NCBI GenBank assembly: GCA_024763135.1
Contig: JANTGD010000021.1
Span: 1 to 18,290, forward strand
Direction of reading: 5' to 3'
Source of the DNA: Thiotrichales bacterium
GTDB lineage: Bacteria > Pseudomonadota > Gammaproteobacteria > UWMA-0217
Length of the DNA stretch: 18,290 nucleotides
Positions 1 to 7,692 of this stretch are shown here, piece after piece. Both the position numbers and the translations under genes were made by a program. Each line of letters opens with the position of its first letter. The first letter of the stretch is position 1. The notes under the pieces are model-generated. The model worked only from the letters and a program-made list of their open reading frames with translations, had not been told where the DNA came from and made no database searches.

Positions 1-89
1 TCACCAATAAGGTGACCACGAGTTTTTCCGATTCACCATGCACACCAATATCTTACGCGTCTTTTTTGCGCCCAACTGAGGTTTTTAGG
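1..89 (+). mobile_element. Family 1 small inverted-repeat element, copy 1 (cut by window start)
   Basis: This is the right 89 bases of a 163-bp element whose full copies lie at 5567-5729 and 8953-9115. It begins at the internal hairpin TCACC-AATAA-GGTGA and ends with the terminal arm CAACTGAGGTTTTTAGG (73-89), identical to the right arm of the copy at 8953. The left arm and left target duplication are outside the window; the right flank is TTGAG, the predicted target duplication. It lies just past the 3' end of the lipoprotein gene. It has no credible coding content: the open frame across it reads ...PTEVFR... only because of the arm sequence. Confidence 0.85.
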
Positions 90-117
90 TTGAGCGCTTC
101 GGATTACTCTGGATCCA

Positions 118-708
118 TCAAAACACGCTGGGTGGAATACCAACGTAGTCAGTCCCGGGGCGGATTGACTCAAAGCCTTGCTGCCACACGCCGTCGCAAT
201 TGCCCGTGGTATACCATTGCCGACTACCGGGTAGGTGCAAACTGCCAGACCAACTGCCAAAAATCAGGGCTTCGGGACTCTCAAAGTGACCAATTATTGA
301 ATTGTCCGCGCGTTTAAGTGACGCGGTGACGGTGAGTTCCATGCCATCGGCAAGCGTTACCCCGCCCGCAAAATGTCGGTACGCCTCCCCCGTAAGATAT
401 TCGTATAGGTGCACCGAAAAGCGCGGGCAGTCCCGCCCATACAGATCGACAGCTTGTGGCACACCGGGCGTGAAATTCACCAACAGATGACCCAACCCGT
501 CTTCCGTAGCCGAACTTGCTCCATCTGGACGCTGCGTGACTGGCGCGGACGCTTCGTTTTCCGCATAGCGGTTAACGTCTGAAGCTTCACAACCACTCAG
601 AGTGAATAAAGATCCCAACAACAGGCTGGATAACACCCCCAAAACGCCCGGACGATAACCTTCCCGTCTGACAACCTGTAAGTTCCCGAATCCAGTTACC
701 ACCCACAT
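118..708 (-). CDS. Putative outer-membrane lipoprotein of unknown function
   Basis: A 196-residue protein if started at the ATG at 708-706. That start has an AGGAGG ribosome-binding site (719-724 on the complement) at 10-nt spacing; an upstream TTG at 735 lies before this site and is less likely. The N-terminus has a long basic n-region, a hydrophobic stretch (about residues 21-36) and the lipobox LSGC with Cys40 as the lipidation site. The next residue is Glu, so by the usual sorting rule outer-membrane targeting is more likely than inner-membrane retention. A low-complexity Ser/Ala/Glu linker of about 30 residues follows, then a domain of about 125 residues rich in aromatic and beta-type sequence with two cysteines (GRDCPRF and GNCDGVW) that could form a disulfide. 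I do not recognise the family. It is transcribed away from the kinase gene, and nothing nearby suggests a role. Confidence 0.72.
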   Translation of the reverse strand: MWVVTGFGNLQVVRREGYRPGVLGVLSSLLLGSLFTLSGCEASDVNRYAENEASAPVTQRPDGASSATEDGLGHLLVNFTPGVPQAVDLYGRDCPRFSVHLYEYLTGEAYRHFAGGVTLADGMELTVTASLKRADNSIIGHFESPEALIFGSWSGSLHLPGSRQWYTTGNCDGVWQQGFESIRPGTDYVGIPPSVF

Positions 709-772
709 GCCGTTCGAACCTCCTGTGTGAACCAATCACTACGATAGCTCAGGAGGAAAAAAGTTCCCCGCT

Positions 773-919
773 ATAACGGCTCAGCGTATTCATCTTTTGC
801 CACATCTCGGTGTTATTTTCGTACTCGAATGGTCACATATTTTCTATATGCTCACATTCTCCGTGCGAAAACGAAAATGTCTTGATATGAACCAAACTCT
901 AAACACGCTGAGTCGTTAC
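773..919 (-). mobile_element. Family 2 small inverted-repeat element, copy A
   Basis: A 147-bp unit bounded by imperfect terminal inverted repeats: left ATAACGGCTCAGCGTATT (773-790), and right complementary to GTAACGACTCAGCGTGTT (15 of 18 identical). Read on the minus strand it aligns almost continuously with the element at 17337-17642 once that copy's insertion is removed. The only length difference is a 6-bp duplication (GTTTTC) present here. No clear target-site duplication flanks it. It lies 64 bp upstream of the lipoprotein start and has no coding capacity. Confidence 0.72.
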
Positions 920-1173
920 TCTCCACCTCAGTACTCAAGCCGGCACAACGCTATGGATGGATGCCCAATGCCCCGTCCAAAGGGAGCGCTTGATGCTGGA
1001 ATGTCTAAGTCATGCATGCGGATTTTCTGGGTTATCCCGTATACCACCAGGGAATAACGCCAATACCTTAGTAGATTCATAAACAATAGACTGCAAATTT
1101 ACAAACCAGAAATCAATGCAACGTTGCACTGGCTTGACTGATGTCGTCACCCGGGTCGTAAGAGAGAGTGTCT

Positions 1174-1366
1174 TATTAACCCGGCATCAAAATAGGTCGT
1201 ACTCAGAGCCTCAGGCATCGCCCCTATCTAGTACATCGTCACAGGCAATGGTCGCTCCCTTGGCAAGGCAGGCAATGCTGAGAGGGGAGTTACCTGAGGC
1301 TCCTAGCCGATTGATTACTGAATACAGGCCATGCTGAACACGACCTATTATGCTACCGGGTTAATA
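1174..1366. repeat. Long palindromic unit (family 4) upstream of the CheB-CheR kinase
   Basis: The outer arms are 1174-1206 and 1334-1366. The outermost 11 bp (TATTAACCCGG / CCGGGTTAATA) are perfect, and a second perfect block is built on AATAGGTCGT, with equal spacing in both arms; overall about 28 of 33 positions match. Inside lies a second perfect 10-bp inverted repeat, GAGCCTCAGG (1206-1215) with CCTGAGGCTC (1293-1302), followed by a symmetric 5x5 mismatch and CCCCT/AGGGG pairing. The whole unit could fold into one long branched hairpin. It ends 50 bp before the kinase start codon. There is only one copy in the window, so it may be a mobile miniature element or a structured leader. No target duplication was found. 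Confidence 0.6.
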
Positions 1367-1416
1367 GTAGAACGAGATTTCTGATTGCCACCTAACTAAT
1401 TTTTTCAGAGCCGCCT

Positions 1417-4400
1417 ATGCTTGAGTCCGCCAATCCAAAATTGCAACCTGGCAACCTGCAGCCTGCAGATCCTACGCAGCAATCCGGCGCCGCCCTCACG
1501 ACACCCGACGAGCCATTTTATATTGTCGGTATTGGCGCTTCTGCGGGCGGACTCGAAGCCTTGCGTTCGCTCATCCCCACCTTCTCGGACAACCCCAAAC
1601 TCTGCTATGTGATCGCGCAGCACATGGACCCAAACCACAACAGTATGCTCGCCACCATACTCGAGCGCGATACGCCACTGCCGGTGCAGGAACTTCGCCC
1701 GGAAGAAGTCCTGCAAAGCGCCCGAATCTACATCATCCCCCCGGGCAAAGACGCGCTGCTCAACGGAGATCGCATTCACCTTAAACCCGCCACGACCAGC
1801 GGACCAAAACCCTCTATCGATCGCTTCTTTGAATCATTGGGTAAACAGCGCGGCAAAAATTCGATTGGCGTCATCCTGTCAGGAACGGGCTCGGACGGTG
1901 CACGCGGCTTATACCATATTAAGGCAGAAGGAGGCATTACCGTCGCGCAGCAGGAAAATTCCGCCAAATTTTCGAGCATGCCCCAGGCCGCCATTGCTAC
2001 CGGGCATGTCGATTTCATCCTCACACCTGAACAAATTGGCGAACTACTGCCAGGCTTGGTGAGCCTGCCCAGAAAACTGCCTGAATCCGCAGCCGATACA
2101 GACCAAGACGAGTATCAACACCTTTTCCGTTTGCTACTGCAACACACAGGCACCGACTTTTCCAATTACAAACAGACCACCGTAACCCGCCGCATCGAGC
2201 GTCGCATGGCCGTCAACCGGCTCACTCAGCTGGATGCTTATATGGCACTGCTCGAGCAGCATCCCAATGAACTGGAGCGCCTGCACGATGATCTGTTGAT
2301 TTCGGTCACCAATTTTTTCCGCGACCCCGATGCCTACGAAACGCTCAAGCAGTACCTCCCGCACCTGCTGAGCCAGGCCGAAGAGGATACGGAGCTGCGC
2401 ATTTGGGTCGCCGGTTGCGCCACCGGAGAGGAAGCCTACTCCATGGCCATCCTGCTCAATGAATTTCTCCGCGTAAAAGGCAGTCGTTACCGGCTACAAA
2501 TTTTCGCCACTGATCTGGACAAAGCGGCATTGGCCCAGGCACGCCACGGCGTCTATGCAAAATCCTCCGTGACCGAACTCGATCCCACACTATTGGCTAA
2601 ATACTTTGATCCGACCGGTGACAGCTATCGGGTCAAACAATCCTTGCGCGAACGGGTGTTATTTGCGCATCACGATCTGAGCCGCGACCCGCCATTTTCA
2701 CACCTGGACCTGATCACCTGCAGGAATCTACTCATTTACTTTAAAGCCGCATTACAAAAACAAGTCTTTCAAACCTTTCATTATGCGCTCAAAACCAACG
2801 GCCTCCTGTTTCTAGGCAAATCGGAATCCATCGGCACAGCGCAGCATTTGTTCAGTCCTCTGTCGAGCAGCGCCAAAATCTATCAGCGACAAGCGAGCCC
2901 CCAGACTCAGACCCCCTATTTTCTCTCACTCGGACGTCAACCCGGCCAGTCCGAACGGCGTCCCGCAGGGCCTGCGATGGCATCACGCTCAAACCTGGAG
3001 TCGTTGCACCATGCGCTGGTACAGTTCTATGCTCCCAACTGCCTGCTGCTCAACGAACAGCAGGAAATCACTTACCTGCATGGTGAATTGGAGGGGTTCC
3101 TGACGCTCCCCAATGGTCGTGCGGGACTGCATGTCATGGATTTGATTCGGGATGAATTGAAACAAGACTTACGTGGCATGCTGTATCGCGCACGCCGCGA
3201 AAAAATCCCTGTGCGCAGCCGCAAAATCCCCCTGGTGCAGGGACAAAAAACCCTGCTCGTGACCCTGGGTACTCACTACCTGGGGCCCACTGCAAACTCA
3301 TTGGATCGCTACATTGTCGTGTTTCAAGAACACGGGCATTTACCAGAGCATGAGATCGCCATCGGCCCCGGTTCCGAGGATGCGCCACCTTTCGACCAGC
3401 TCGAGGCACTACAGCGCGAGCTAACTGACACCCGGCAGAACCTGCAAACCACGATCGAAGAACTTGAAACCACCAATGAAGAACTGCAATCCACCTTCGA
3501 AGAGGCCCAATCCACCAATGAAGAACTGATTACCTCAACCGAAGAACTCCAAACATCGAATGAGGAATTACAGTCCGCCAACGAAGAACTGCGGACCGTC
3601 AATGAAGAACTCAATGCCAAGCATGCACAGCTCGAAGCCGCCAATCGAAAGCTACTGGAAATGAACCAGCAACTGGCGCATGAAATCGAACGGCGCAAAA
3701 CGGCGCAGGAGCAGCTGGCGCTGGAACGCCATAAACTCAAAGCGATCATCGATGCCGAGCCCGCCTGGGTCAATATTTGCGACGCTCAGGGCGTGATCAA
3801 GGAACTCAACCCCCAGGGCCTCGAAATCATGGAAGCCGAACGCCCCGAAGAACTCATCGGCCGTAGTCTGAAAGAATTTATCAGCCCCGAATATCGCGAT
3901 GCAGCGCTGCAGTGTCTGGCCGCAAGCCACGATGGCGTACCCAAGCGTACCCAGGTGGAGGTCACCACTTTGCGCAACCATCGTCGCTGGTTGGAACTCA
4001 ATACAGTTCTGCTGCCCAAACTGGAGGGCGATGCGTCACTGGCACTGATGTCGATCATTACAGACCAAACCGAACGGGTCATGGCGGAAAGCCGCGCGAA
4101 AGACCGGCTCTATGAATTGTCCAAAGTCATGCGACTGAATACCCTGGGGGAAATGGCCAGCGGCCTGGCGCATGAACTCAATCAGCCACTCGCCGCCATC
4201 AGCAATTACATCAGTGGCTGTGAACGCCGCCTGGTCAACGACTCCTGCGACAAAGATGAGATTTTGAAAGTCCTGAGAATTTCTGCACAACAGGCTCAAA
4301 CGGCTGGCGACATCGTCAACCACATTCGCGCATTTTTAGGGAAAGGTGATGCGCCCCGGCAGGCGGTGGATCTGGATGCCGCAATCAACGAGGCCATCAG

Positions 4401-4827
4401 CCTGACTCAGGTAGTCGGTGACTATCAGGCGATTCGCTTCACCTGTGACATCGCCAAAAACCTCCCTCAGGTACTCGCGGACGCGGTACAAATTGAACAG
4501 GTCTTAGTCAATCTCATGAAAAACGCCATTGAGGCCATGCTGGCTCTGGAGACCCCCGTTCCCGAGCTGATCATCCGCGCACACTGCAGTTCGAGCCGTT
4601 GCGTCGAAGTCAGCGTCGAAGATTTTGGGGGCGGTTTACCAGAGGGTCTCGAAGAAGAGATCTTCAAGTCTTTTTTCACGACCAAAACCACGGGCATGGG
4701 TATGGGGTTGTCAATCAGCCGCACGATTATCGAGAGCCATGGCAGCAAACTGGAATGTCAGAATCTACCGGGCATCGGCATGATTTTCCGCTTTAAGCTG
4801 CCCGTTTATGAGGTGACGGCAGAATGA
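1417..4827 (+). CDS. CheB-CheR-PAS-histidine kinase fusion protein
   Basis: A 1136-residue multidomain signalling protein. Residues 35-215 form a CheB-type methylesterase domain with an apparently intact catalytic set: Ser42 in GASAGG, His69 in AQHMDP and Asp160 in SGTGSDG. Residues 235-490 form a CheR-type methyltransferase: helical N-domain with RRIERRM, SAM-binding VAGCATGEEAYS at 331-342, FATDLD, and ITCRNLLIYF. Residues about 525-640 look like a first PAS-like domain. Residues 660-775 form a long coiled coil built on repeats of the type TNEELQS. A second PAS domain covers about 770-890. The kinase core has phosphoacceptor His919 (SGLAHELNQPL), N-box Asn1036, Asp1069-Phe-Gly-Gly-Gly and FTTKTTGMGMGL. 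No receiver domain and no transmembrane segments, so it is probably cytoplasmic. It overlaps the downstream response-regulator gene by 4 nt (ATGA), which points to its phosphotransfer partner. The start codon has only a weak AGAG upstream. Confidence 0.93.
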   Translation: MLESANPKLQPGNLQPADPTQQSGAALTTPDEPFYIVGIGASAGGLEALRSLIPTFSDNPKLCYVIAQHMDPNHNSMLATILERDTPLPVQELRPEEVLQSARIYIIPPGKDALLNGDRIHLKPATTSGPKPSIDRFFESLGKQRGKNSIGVILSGTGSDGARGLYHIKAEGGITVAQQENSAKFSSMPQAAIATGHVDFILTPEQIGELLPGLVSLPRKLPESAADTDQDEYQHLFRLLLQHTGTDFSNYKQTTVTRRIERRMAVNRLTQLDAYMALLEQHPNELERLHDDLLISVTNFFRDPDAYETLKQYLPHLLSQAEEDTELRIWVAGCATGEEAYSMAILLNEFLRVKGSRYRLQIFATDLDKAALAQARHGVYAKSSVTELDPTLLAKYFDPTGDSYRVKQSLRERVLFAHHDLSRDPPFSHLDLITCRNLLIYFKAALQKQVFQTFHYALKTNGLLFLGKSESIGTAQHLFSPLSSSAKIYQRQASPQTQTPYFLSLGRQPGQSERRPAGPAMASRSNLESLHHALVQFYAPNCLLLNEQQEITYLHGELEGFLTLPNGRAGLHVMDLIRDELKQDLRGMLYRARREKIPVRSRKIPLVQGQKTLLVTLGTHYLGPTANSLDRYIVVFQEHGHLPEHEIAIGPGSEDAPPFDQLEALQRELTDTRQNLQTTIEELETTNEELQSTFEEAQSTNEELITSTEELQTSNEELQSANEELRTVNEELNAKHAQLEAANRKLLEMNQQLAHEIERRKTAQEQLALERHKLKAIIDAEPAWVNICDAQGVIKELNPQGLEIMEAERPEELIGRSLKEFISPEYRDAALQCLAASHDGVPKRTQVEVTTLRNHRRWLELNTVLLPKLEGDASLALMSIITDQTERVMAESRAKDRLYELSKVMRLNTLGEMASGLAHELNQPLAAISNYISGCERRLVNDSCDKDEILKVLRISAQQAQTAGDIVNHIRAFLGKGDAPRQAVDLDAAINEAISLTQVVGDYQAIRFTCDIAKNLPQVLADAVQIEQVLVNLMKNAIEAMLALETPVPELIIRAHCSSSRCVEVSVEDFGGGLPEGLEEEIFKSFFTTKTTGMGMGLSISRTIIESHGSKLECQNLPGIGMIFRFKLPVYEVTAE

Positions 4828-5441
4828 ATATGCGACCAACTGTTTTTATTGTCGACGACGACGCTGTCGTGCGCGATTCGGTACGCTTCCTGTTAGAGTC
4901 GGAACATTTACATACCGAAGGCTTTGACTCCGCAGAAGCATTTTTACAGACCTATTCTCCATATCGCGTCGGTTGTTTGCTGTTGGATTTACGCATGCAG
5001 GGCATGACCGGTCTGCAACTGCTCGAACAGTATCACGACGCCCCCTTTAAGCTACCCATCATTGTCATGACCGGGCATGGCAATGTGGCAGTGGCTGTCG
5101 AAGCCATGAAACAGGGCGCATTCGACTTCATTCAAAAGCCCTACAAAGATCAACAATTACTGGACCTGGTGCACACCGCGCTGGAAAAGGACCAGGCGCT
5201 CTATCAACAGCGTCTGCGTTATTACAGTGTGAAAGCGCGTCTGGACAATCTCACCAAGCGTGAGAATGAAGTGCTGGGCTTTATTTTGAAGCAGGCAAAA
5301 AACAAAGACATTGCTGAAGCCCTCGGCATCAGCGTGAAAACCGTGGAATATCATCGCGCCCGCGTCATGGACAAAATGCACGCCGCCACCTTAGTGGACC
5401 TGACTGGCATGCTCGGCGAACTGGATATCCCCCTCGTGTAG
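4824..5441 (+). CDS. FixJ/NarL-type response regulator (REC + LuxR HTH)
   Basis: A 205-residue two-component regulator. The receiver domain (residues about 5-122) has the acidic pocket Asp11/12/13, phosphoacceptor Asp55 (LLLDLRM), Thr83 (VMTGHG) and Lys105 (QKPY). A linker leads to a LuxR/GerE-type helix-turn-helix at about 143-190, with LTKRENEVL and the recognition helix in ISVKTVEYHRARVMDKM. The PIIVMTGHGNVAVAVEAMKQ segment and overall architecture match the FixJ/TtrR-like group. Its ATG overlaps the kinase stop (ATGA), so the two are translationally coupled; an in-frame ATG two codons later is an alternative start. It presumably accepts phosphate from His919 of the upstream kinase and activates transcription. 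Target genes are unknown. Confidence 0.93.
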   Translation: MNMRPTVFIVDDDAVVRDSVRFLLESEHLHTEGFDSAEAFLQTYSPYRVGCLLLDLRMQGMTGLQLLEQYHDAPFKLPIIVMTGHGNVAVAVEAMKQGAFDFIQKPYKDQQLLDLVHTALEKDQALYQQRLRYYSVKARLDNLTKRENEVLGFILKQAKNKDIAEALGISVKTVEYHRARVMDKMHAATLVDLTGMLGELDIPLV

Positions 5442-5482
5442 AGTTTCATATAAAGCCACAATTAAATAAACCAGGCTATCCG

Positions 5483-5519
5483 AGGTGTTGCGCTGTTTCG
5501 ATAAAGCGCTACTACACCT
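5483..5519. terminator. Possible bidirectional terminator hairpin
   Basis: AGGTGT (5483-5488) pairs with ACACCT (5514-5519), and inside this GCGCT (5490-5494) pairs with AGCGC (5505-5509), with a small asymmetric internal bulge. It lies about 40 bases after the response-regulator stop, in the gap between convergent genes, where terminators are expected. The following T-run on the + strand is short (TTTACC), so it is a weak candidate. Confidence 0.35.
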
Positions 5520-5566
5520 TTACCAGCGCGCCTCACCACTGACCTGGCTTAGCAGGTCTTAATCAT

Positions 5567-5729
5567 CCTAGAAAAATCACTTGGATCACGAAAGTCCACG
5601 CAAGCTCTTGGTGCACCTGGCAAATCAGAAAAACCTCTCATCACCAATAAGGTGACCACGAGTTTTCCTGTTTCACCATTCACACCAATTGCTTACACGT
5701 CTTTTTCGCGCTCAAGTGATTTTTCTAGG
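5567..5729 (+). mobile_element. Family 1 small inverted-repeat element, copy 2 (complete)
   Basis: A 163-bp unit with 17-bp perfect terminal inverted repeats: CCTAGAAAAATCACTTG (5567-5583) and CAAGTGATTTTTCTAGG (5713-5729). It is flanked by an exact 5-bp direct repeat ATCAT (5562-5566 and 5730-5734), which I read as a target-site duplication. The interior matches copy 3 (8953-9115) at all but about 13 of 129 positions with no gaps. It lies between convergent genes, 64 bp past the end of the chemotaxis receptor gene. It has no coding capacity for a transposase, so it would need one supplied in trans. Confidence 0.9.
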
Positions 5730-5793
5730 ATCATGGCTTTTTACAGGCGACCCTACACTCGCATTCGAGCACGAACAAGCGGGACCGACTTGA

Positions 5794-7692
5794 TCAGGCC
5801 ACTCGCAAAGCGGGCTCCTCAGTCCAATCGCCCTCGGGCGCAGGGGGCACAGATGGCTCCGCTGCCCCAAGCTGTATCCCGGTGTTGAAGTAACTCATTG
5901 CACGCATCAGCGCCTGTGCCTGCTGCGCCATCTCCCCACTCGAACCGGTGATTTCAGAAACCTGGACTGCATTGTCATCAGCCATTTGCTGAAGCTCCGA
6001 GACCGCTGCATTGAGCGCCCCAATGCCCGCACGCTGGCGTTCGGTAAGTTCGCTCACATGCACCGTCATTTCAGTGACCTCGCGTACCGCGGACACCATC
6101 GCGTCTAGGCTCTCCCCGGAGCGATCCACCAACGCAACCCCCTCGTCGACACGCGCGACACTGCCCTCGATCAAGGCCTTGATTTCCTGGGCCGATTCTG
6201 AGCTTTTTTGCGCTAACGCACGAACTTCATTCGCGACCACCGCAAATCCACGCCCCTGCTCTCCGGCCCGGGCGGCTTCCACTGCCGCATTGAGCGCGAG
6301 CAGATTGGTCTGAAAAGCAATCTCGTCGATGATTGCGACAATCTCAGAAATCCGCTTGCTTTCCGACTCAATACGGCGCATTGCAGCCACCGCCTTTTCG
6401 ACCACGGCGCCTCCTTCATGCGCAGTCTGCAGTGCATTCTTGGTGAGCATCCTGGCGTCTTGCGAACTTTGCGAGCTGTCTTCGACCCACTGCGTCATGT
6501 CACTTAGCGACACCCGCGTGTGTTGCAGATGATCGACTTCATGCCGGATGCGTGACGCCAAGCGCTGATTGCCTTGCTCCAGCGCCTCCGCCTCACGATC
6601 GAGCGTCGTACCTGCTGTCTCAATGGCTGAAATAGCTTGCCGCAATCGATCACGCATTTGTCCCACACAGTGCAACAAGCGCCCAAACTCATCTTGTCGC
6701 TGCCCTTTAATTGGAGCATCAAGATCCCCTTCGGCAATACGTCGGGTAATCCCCATGGCTTCATTGAGTGCGCGCAACACCTGATTGCCAGTCACAGCCA
6801 TCAACAGTCCAACGATCAGCATGACCGCCGCAATGATTGCTACTTGCAATAACCATGCGTGTCGCGAATCGCGTTGCATGCGCGCTTGCATTTGCTGCGA
6901 AGCCTGCATGCGTGTTTTCAGTCCTGTTTTGAGATGTGCTTGAATCTGAGCTTCCTCAGCCGCGATCGAAGCCATAATCTCGCTGAGCTCCGCATGAATG
7001 GTGGTGATTTGATGCAAGTTGTCGAGATAGCGTTGCATCAGAGCTTTCACAAGAATACGGTCGTTCTTAATCAGGCCTGAGACGGTCAGTCGTTCCAGAA
7101 AATCTGCCGATAACTGATCCAAAGTCTGCAAAAACTCACCTCGTTTGGTCAATAACAACTGGTTTGCTTGTTCGCGAATCTCATACAATCGATTCTCTAA
7201 GCCCGTCTCATGATACTGGTTCAGTAATTCATGTAACGATTGCAGAATCTGGCGAGCCTGGGGCAACAAACCCTCAGCATCGCCATTACGCAAAGCCCGC
7301 ATACGCTGCTGATACGCCTCGCCCAATCGATCATGCGCAATAATCATGCGTCGCAACTGCGACCATTCAGACGTCAGCGCGATCTTCCGATCAGCCAATA
7401 TTGCATCGAACTCGCTTTGCAGCTCCAGATCGGTGACCGGTGCTTCGATCTCCGGCTGGCTCAGCAATTTCATGCGCAGTTCGCTTTCCTCGCTTTCGTG
7501 TTCCTGCAGCGCGTCCTTGAACGCATGCAAGGCCTGCCCATCGCGTATGAGCGCCTGCAATTCAGCGCGCATGCGCGTGTTGTTCATCTGCTGCAGGTAA
7601 CTGCCGATGAGTATCGCCGCTAATCCCAAGCACATCACGCCAAGAATCAGGGCATATTTTTGTTTGAAACTGAGATTGAAGAAACGCTCCAT
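5794..7692 (-). CDS. Methyl-accepting chemotaxis protein (transmembrane receptor)
   Basis: A 632-residue receptor. The ATG at 7692 (MERFFNLSFKQKYALI) is preferred because AAGGTGG lies upstream at workable spacing and the short basic N-terminus is typical; an in-frame ATG at 7725 lacks a visible ribosome-binding site. It has a membrane segment at about residues 12-33, a mostly helical periplasmic sensor region of about 245 residues (four-helix-bundle-like, ligand unknown), a second membrane segment at about 280-302, and a HAMP domain at about 303-355 (IAEGDLDAP...DEFGRL). The long cytoplasmic signalling hairpin has the conserved tip EIAFQTNLLALNAAVEAARA near 456-475, followed by GEQGRGFAVVANEVR. 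No CheR-docking pentapeptide is visible at the C-terminus (EPALRVA). It converges on the CheB-CheR kinase operon; no cheA or cheW is in the window, so a functional link is only suggestive. Confidence 0.94.
   Translation of the reverse strand: MERFFNLSFKQKYALILGVMCLGLAAILIGSYLQQMNNTRMRAELQALIRDGQALHAFKDALQEHESEESELRMKLLSQPEIEAPVTDLELQSEFDAILADRKIALTSEWSQLRRMIIAHDRLGEAYQQRMRALRNGDAEGLLPQARQILQSLHELLNQYHETGLENRLYEIREQANQLLLTKRGEFLQTLDQLSADFLERLTVSGLIKNDRILVKALMQRYLDNLHQITTIHAELSEIMASIAAEEAQIQAHLKTGLKTRMQASQQMQARMQRDSRHAWLLQVAIIAAVMLIVGLLMAVTGNQVLRALNEAMGITRRIAEGDLDAPIKGQRQDEFGRLLHCVGQMRDRLRQAISAIETAGTTLDREAEALEQGNQRLASRIRHEVDHLQHTRVSLSDMTQWVEDSSQSSQDARMLTKNALQTAHEGGAVVEKAVAAMRRIESESKRISEIVAIIDEIAFQTNLLALNAAVEAARAGEQGRGFAVVANEVRALAQKSSESAQEIKALIEGSVARVDEGVALVDRSGESLDAMVSAVREVTEMTVHVSELTERQRAGIGALNAAVSELQQMADDNAVQVSEITGSSGEMAQQAQALMRAMSYFNTGIQLGAAEPSVPPAPEGDWTEEPALRVA

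Larger units (their letters stand above)
709..1416. other. Gene-free intergenic region with two palindromic elements
   Basis: About 700 bases between the divergent lipoprotein and CheB-CheR kinase genes. The open frames here (797-1057 and 1116-1337) lack plausible ribosome-binding sites and protein character, and they run through inverted repeats, so I do not call genes. The region holds family 2 copy A (773-919) and the palindromic unit at 1174-1366. A 12-bp perfect palindrome TGCAACGTTGCA lies at 1117-1128. Promoters for both flanking genes must lie here, but I could not pick convincing -35/-10 pairs. Confidence 0.6.
5442..5793. other. Intergenic gap between convergent genes
   Basis: About 350 bases between the converging response regulator and chemotaxis receptor genes. 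It contains the hairpin at 5483-5519 and family 1 copy 2 at 5567-5729. The open frame at 5652-5888 is an artefact running from the repeat into the antisense of the receptor gene. I see nothing else. Confidence 0.6.

Noticed and set aside
773..919. IS66-type end, because family 2 begins GTAA
   Set aside because: No 8-bp direct repeats flank any copy, so the only similarity is the first four bases.
1116..1337. 73-residue open frame upstream of the kinase
   Set aside because: Runs through both arms of the 1174-1366 palindromic unit and has no ribosome-binding site.
3469..3640. Short repeated DNA motif resembling a tandem repeat or CRISPR-like array
   Set aside because: The repetition comes from coiled-coil heptad-like coding (GAAGAACT-type blocks) within an intact reading frame; there are no spacers.
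3324..3773. 149-residue Ser-rich open frame on the minus strand
   Set aside because: Antisense to the coiled-coil region of the CheB-CheR kinase; its serine repeats mirror the TNEELQS-type repeats.
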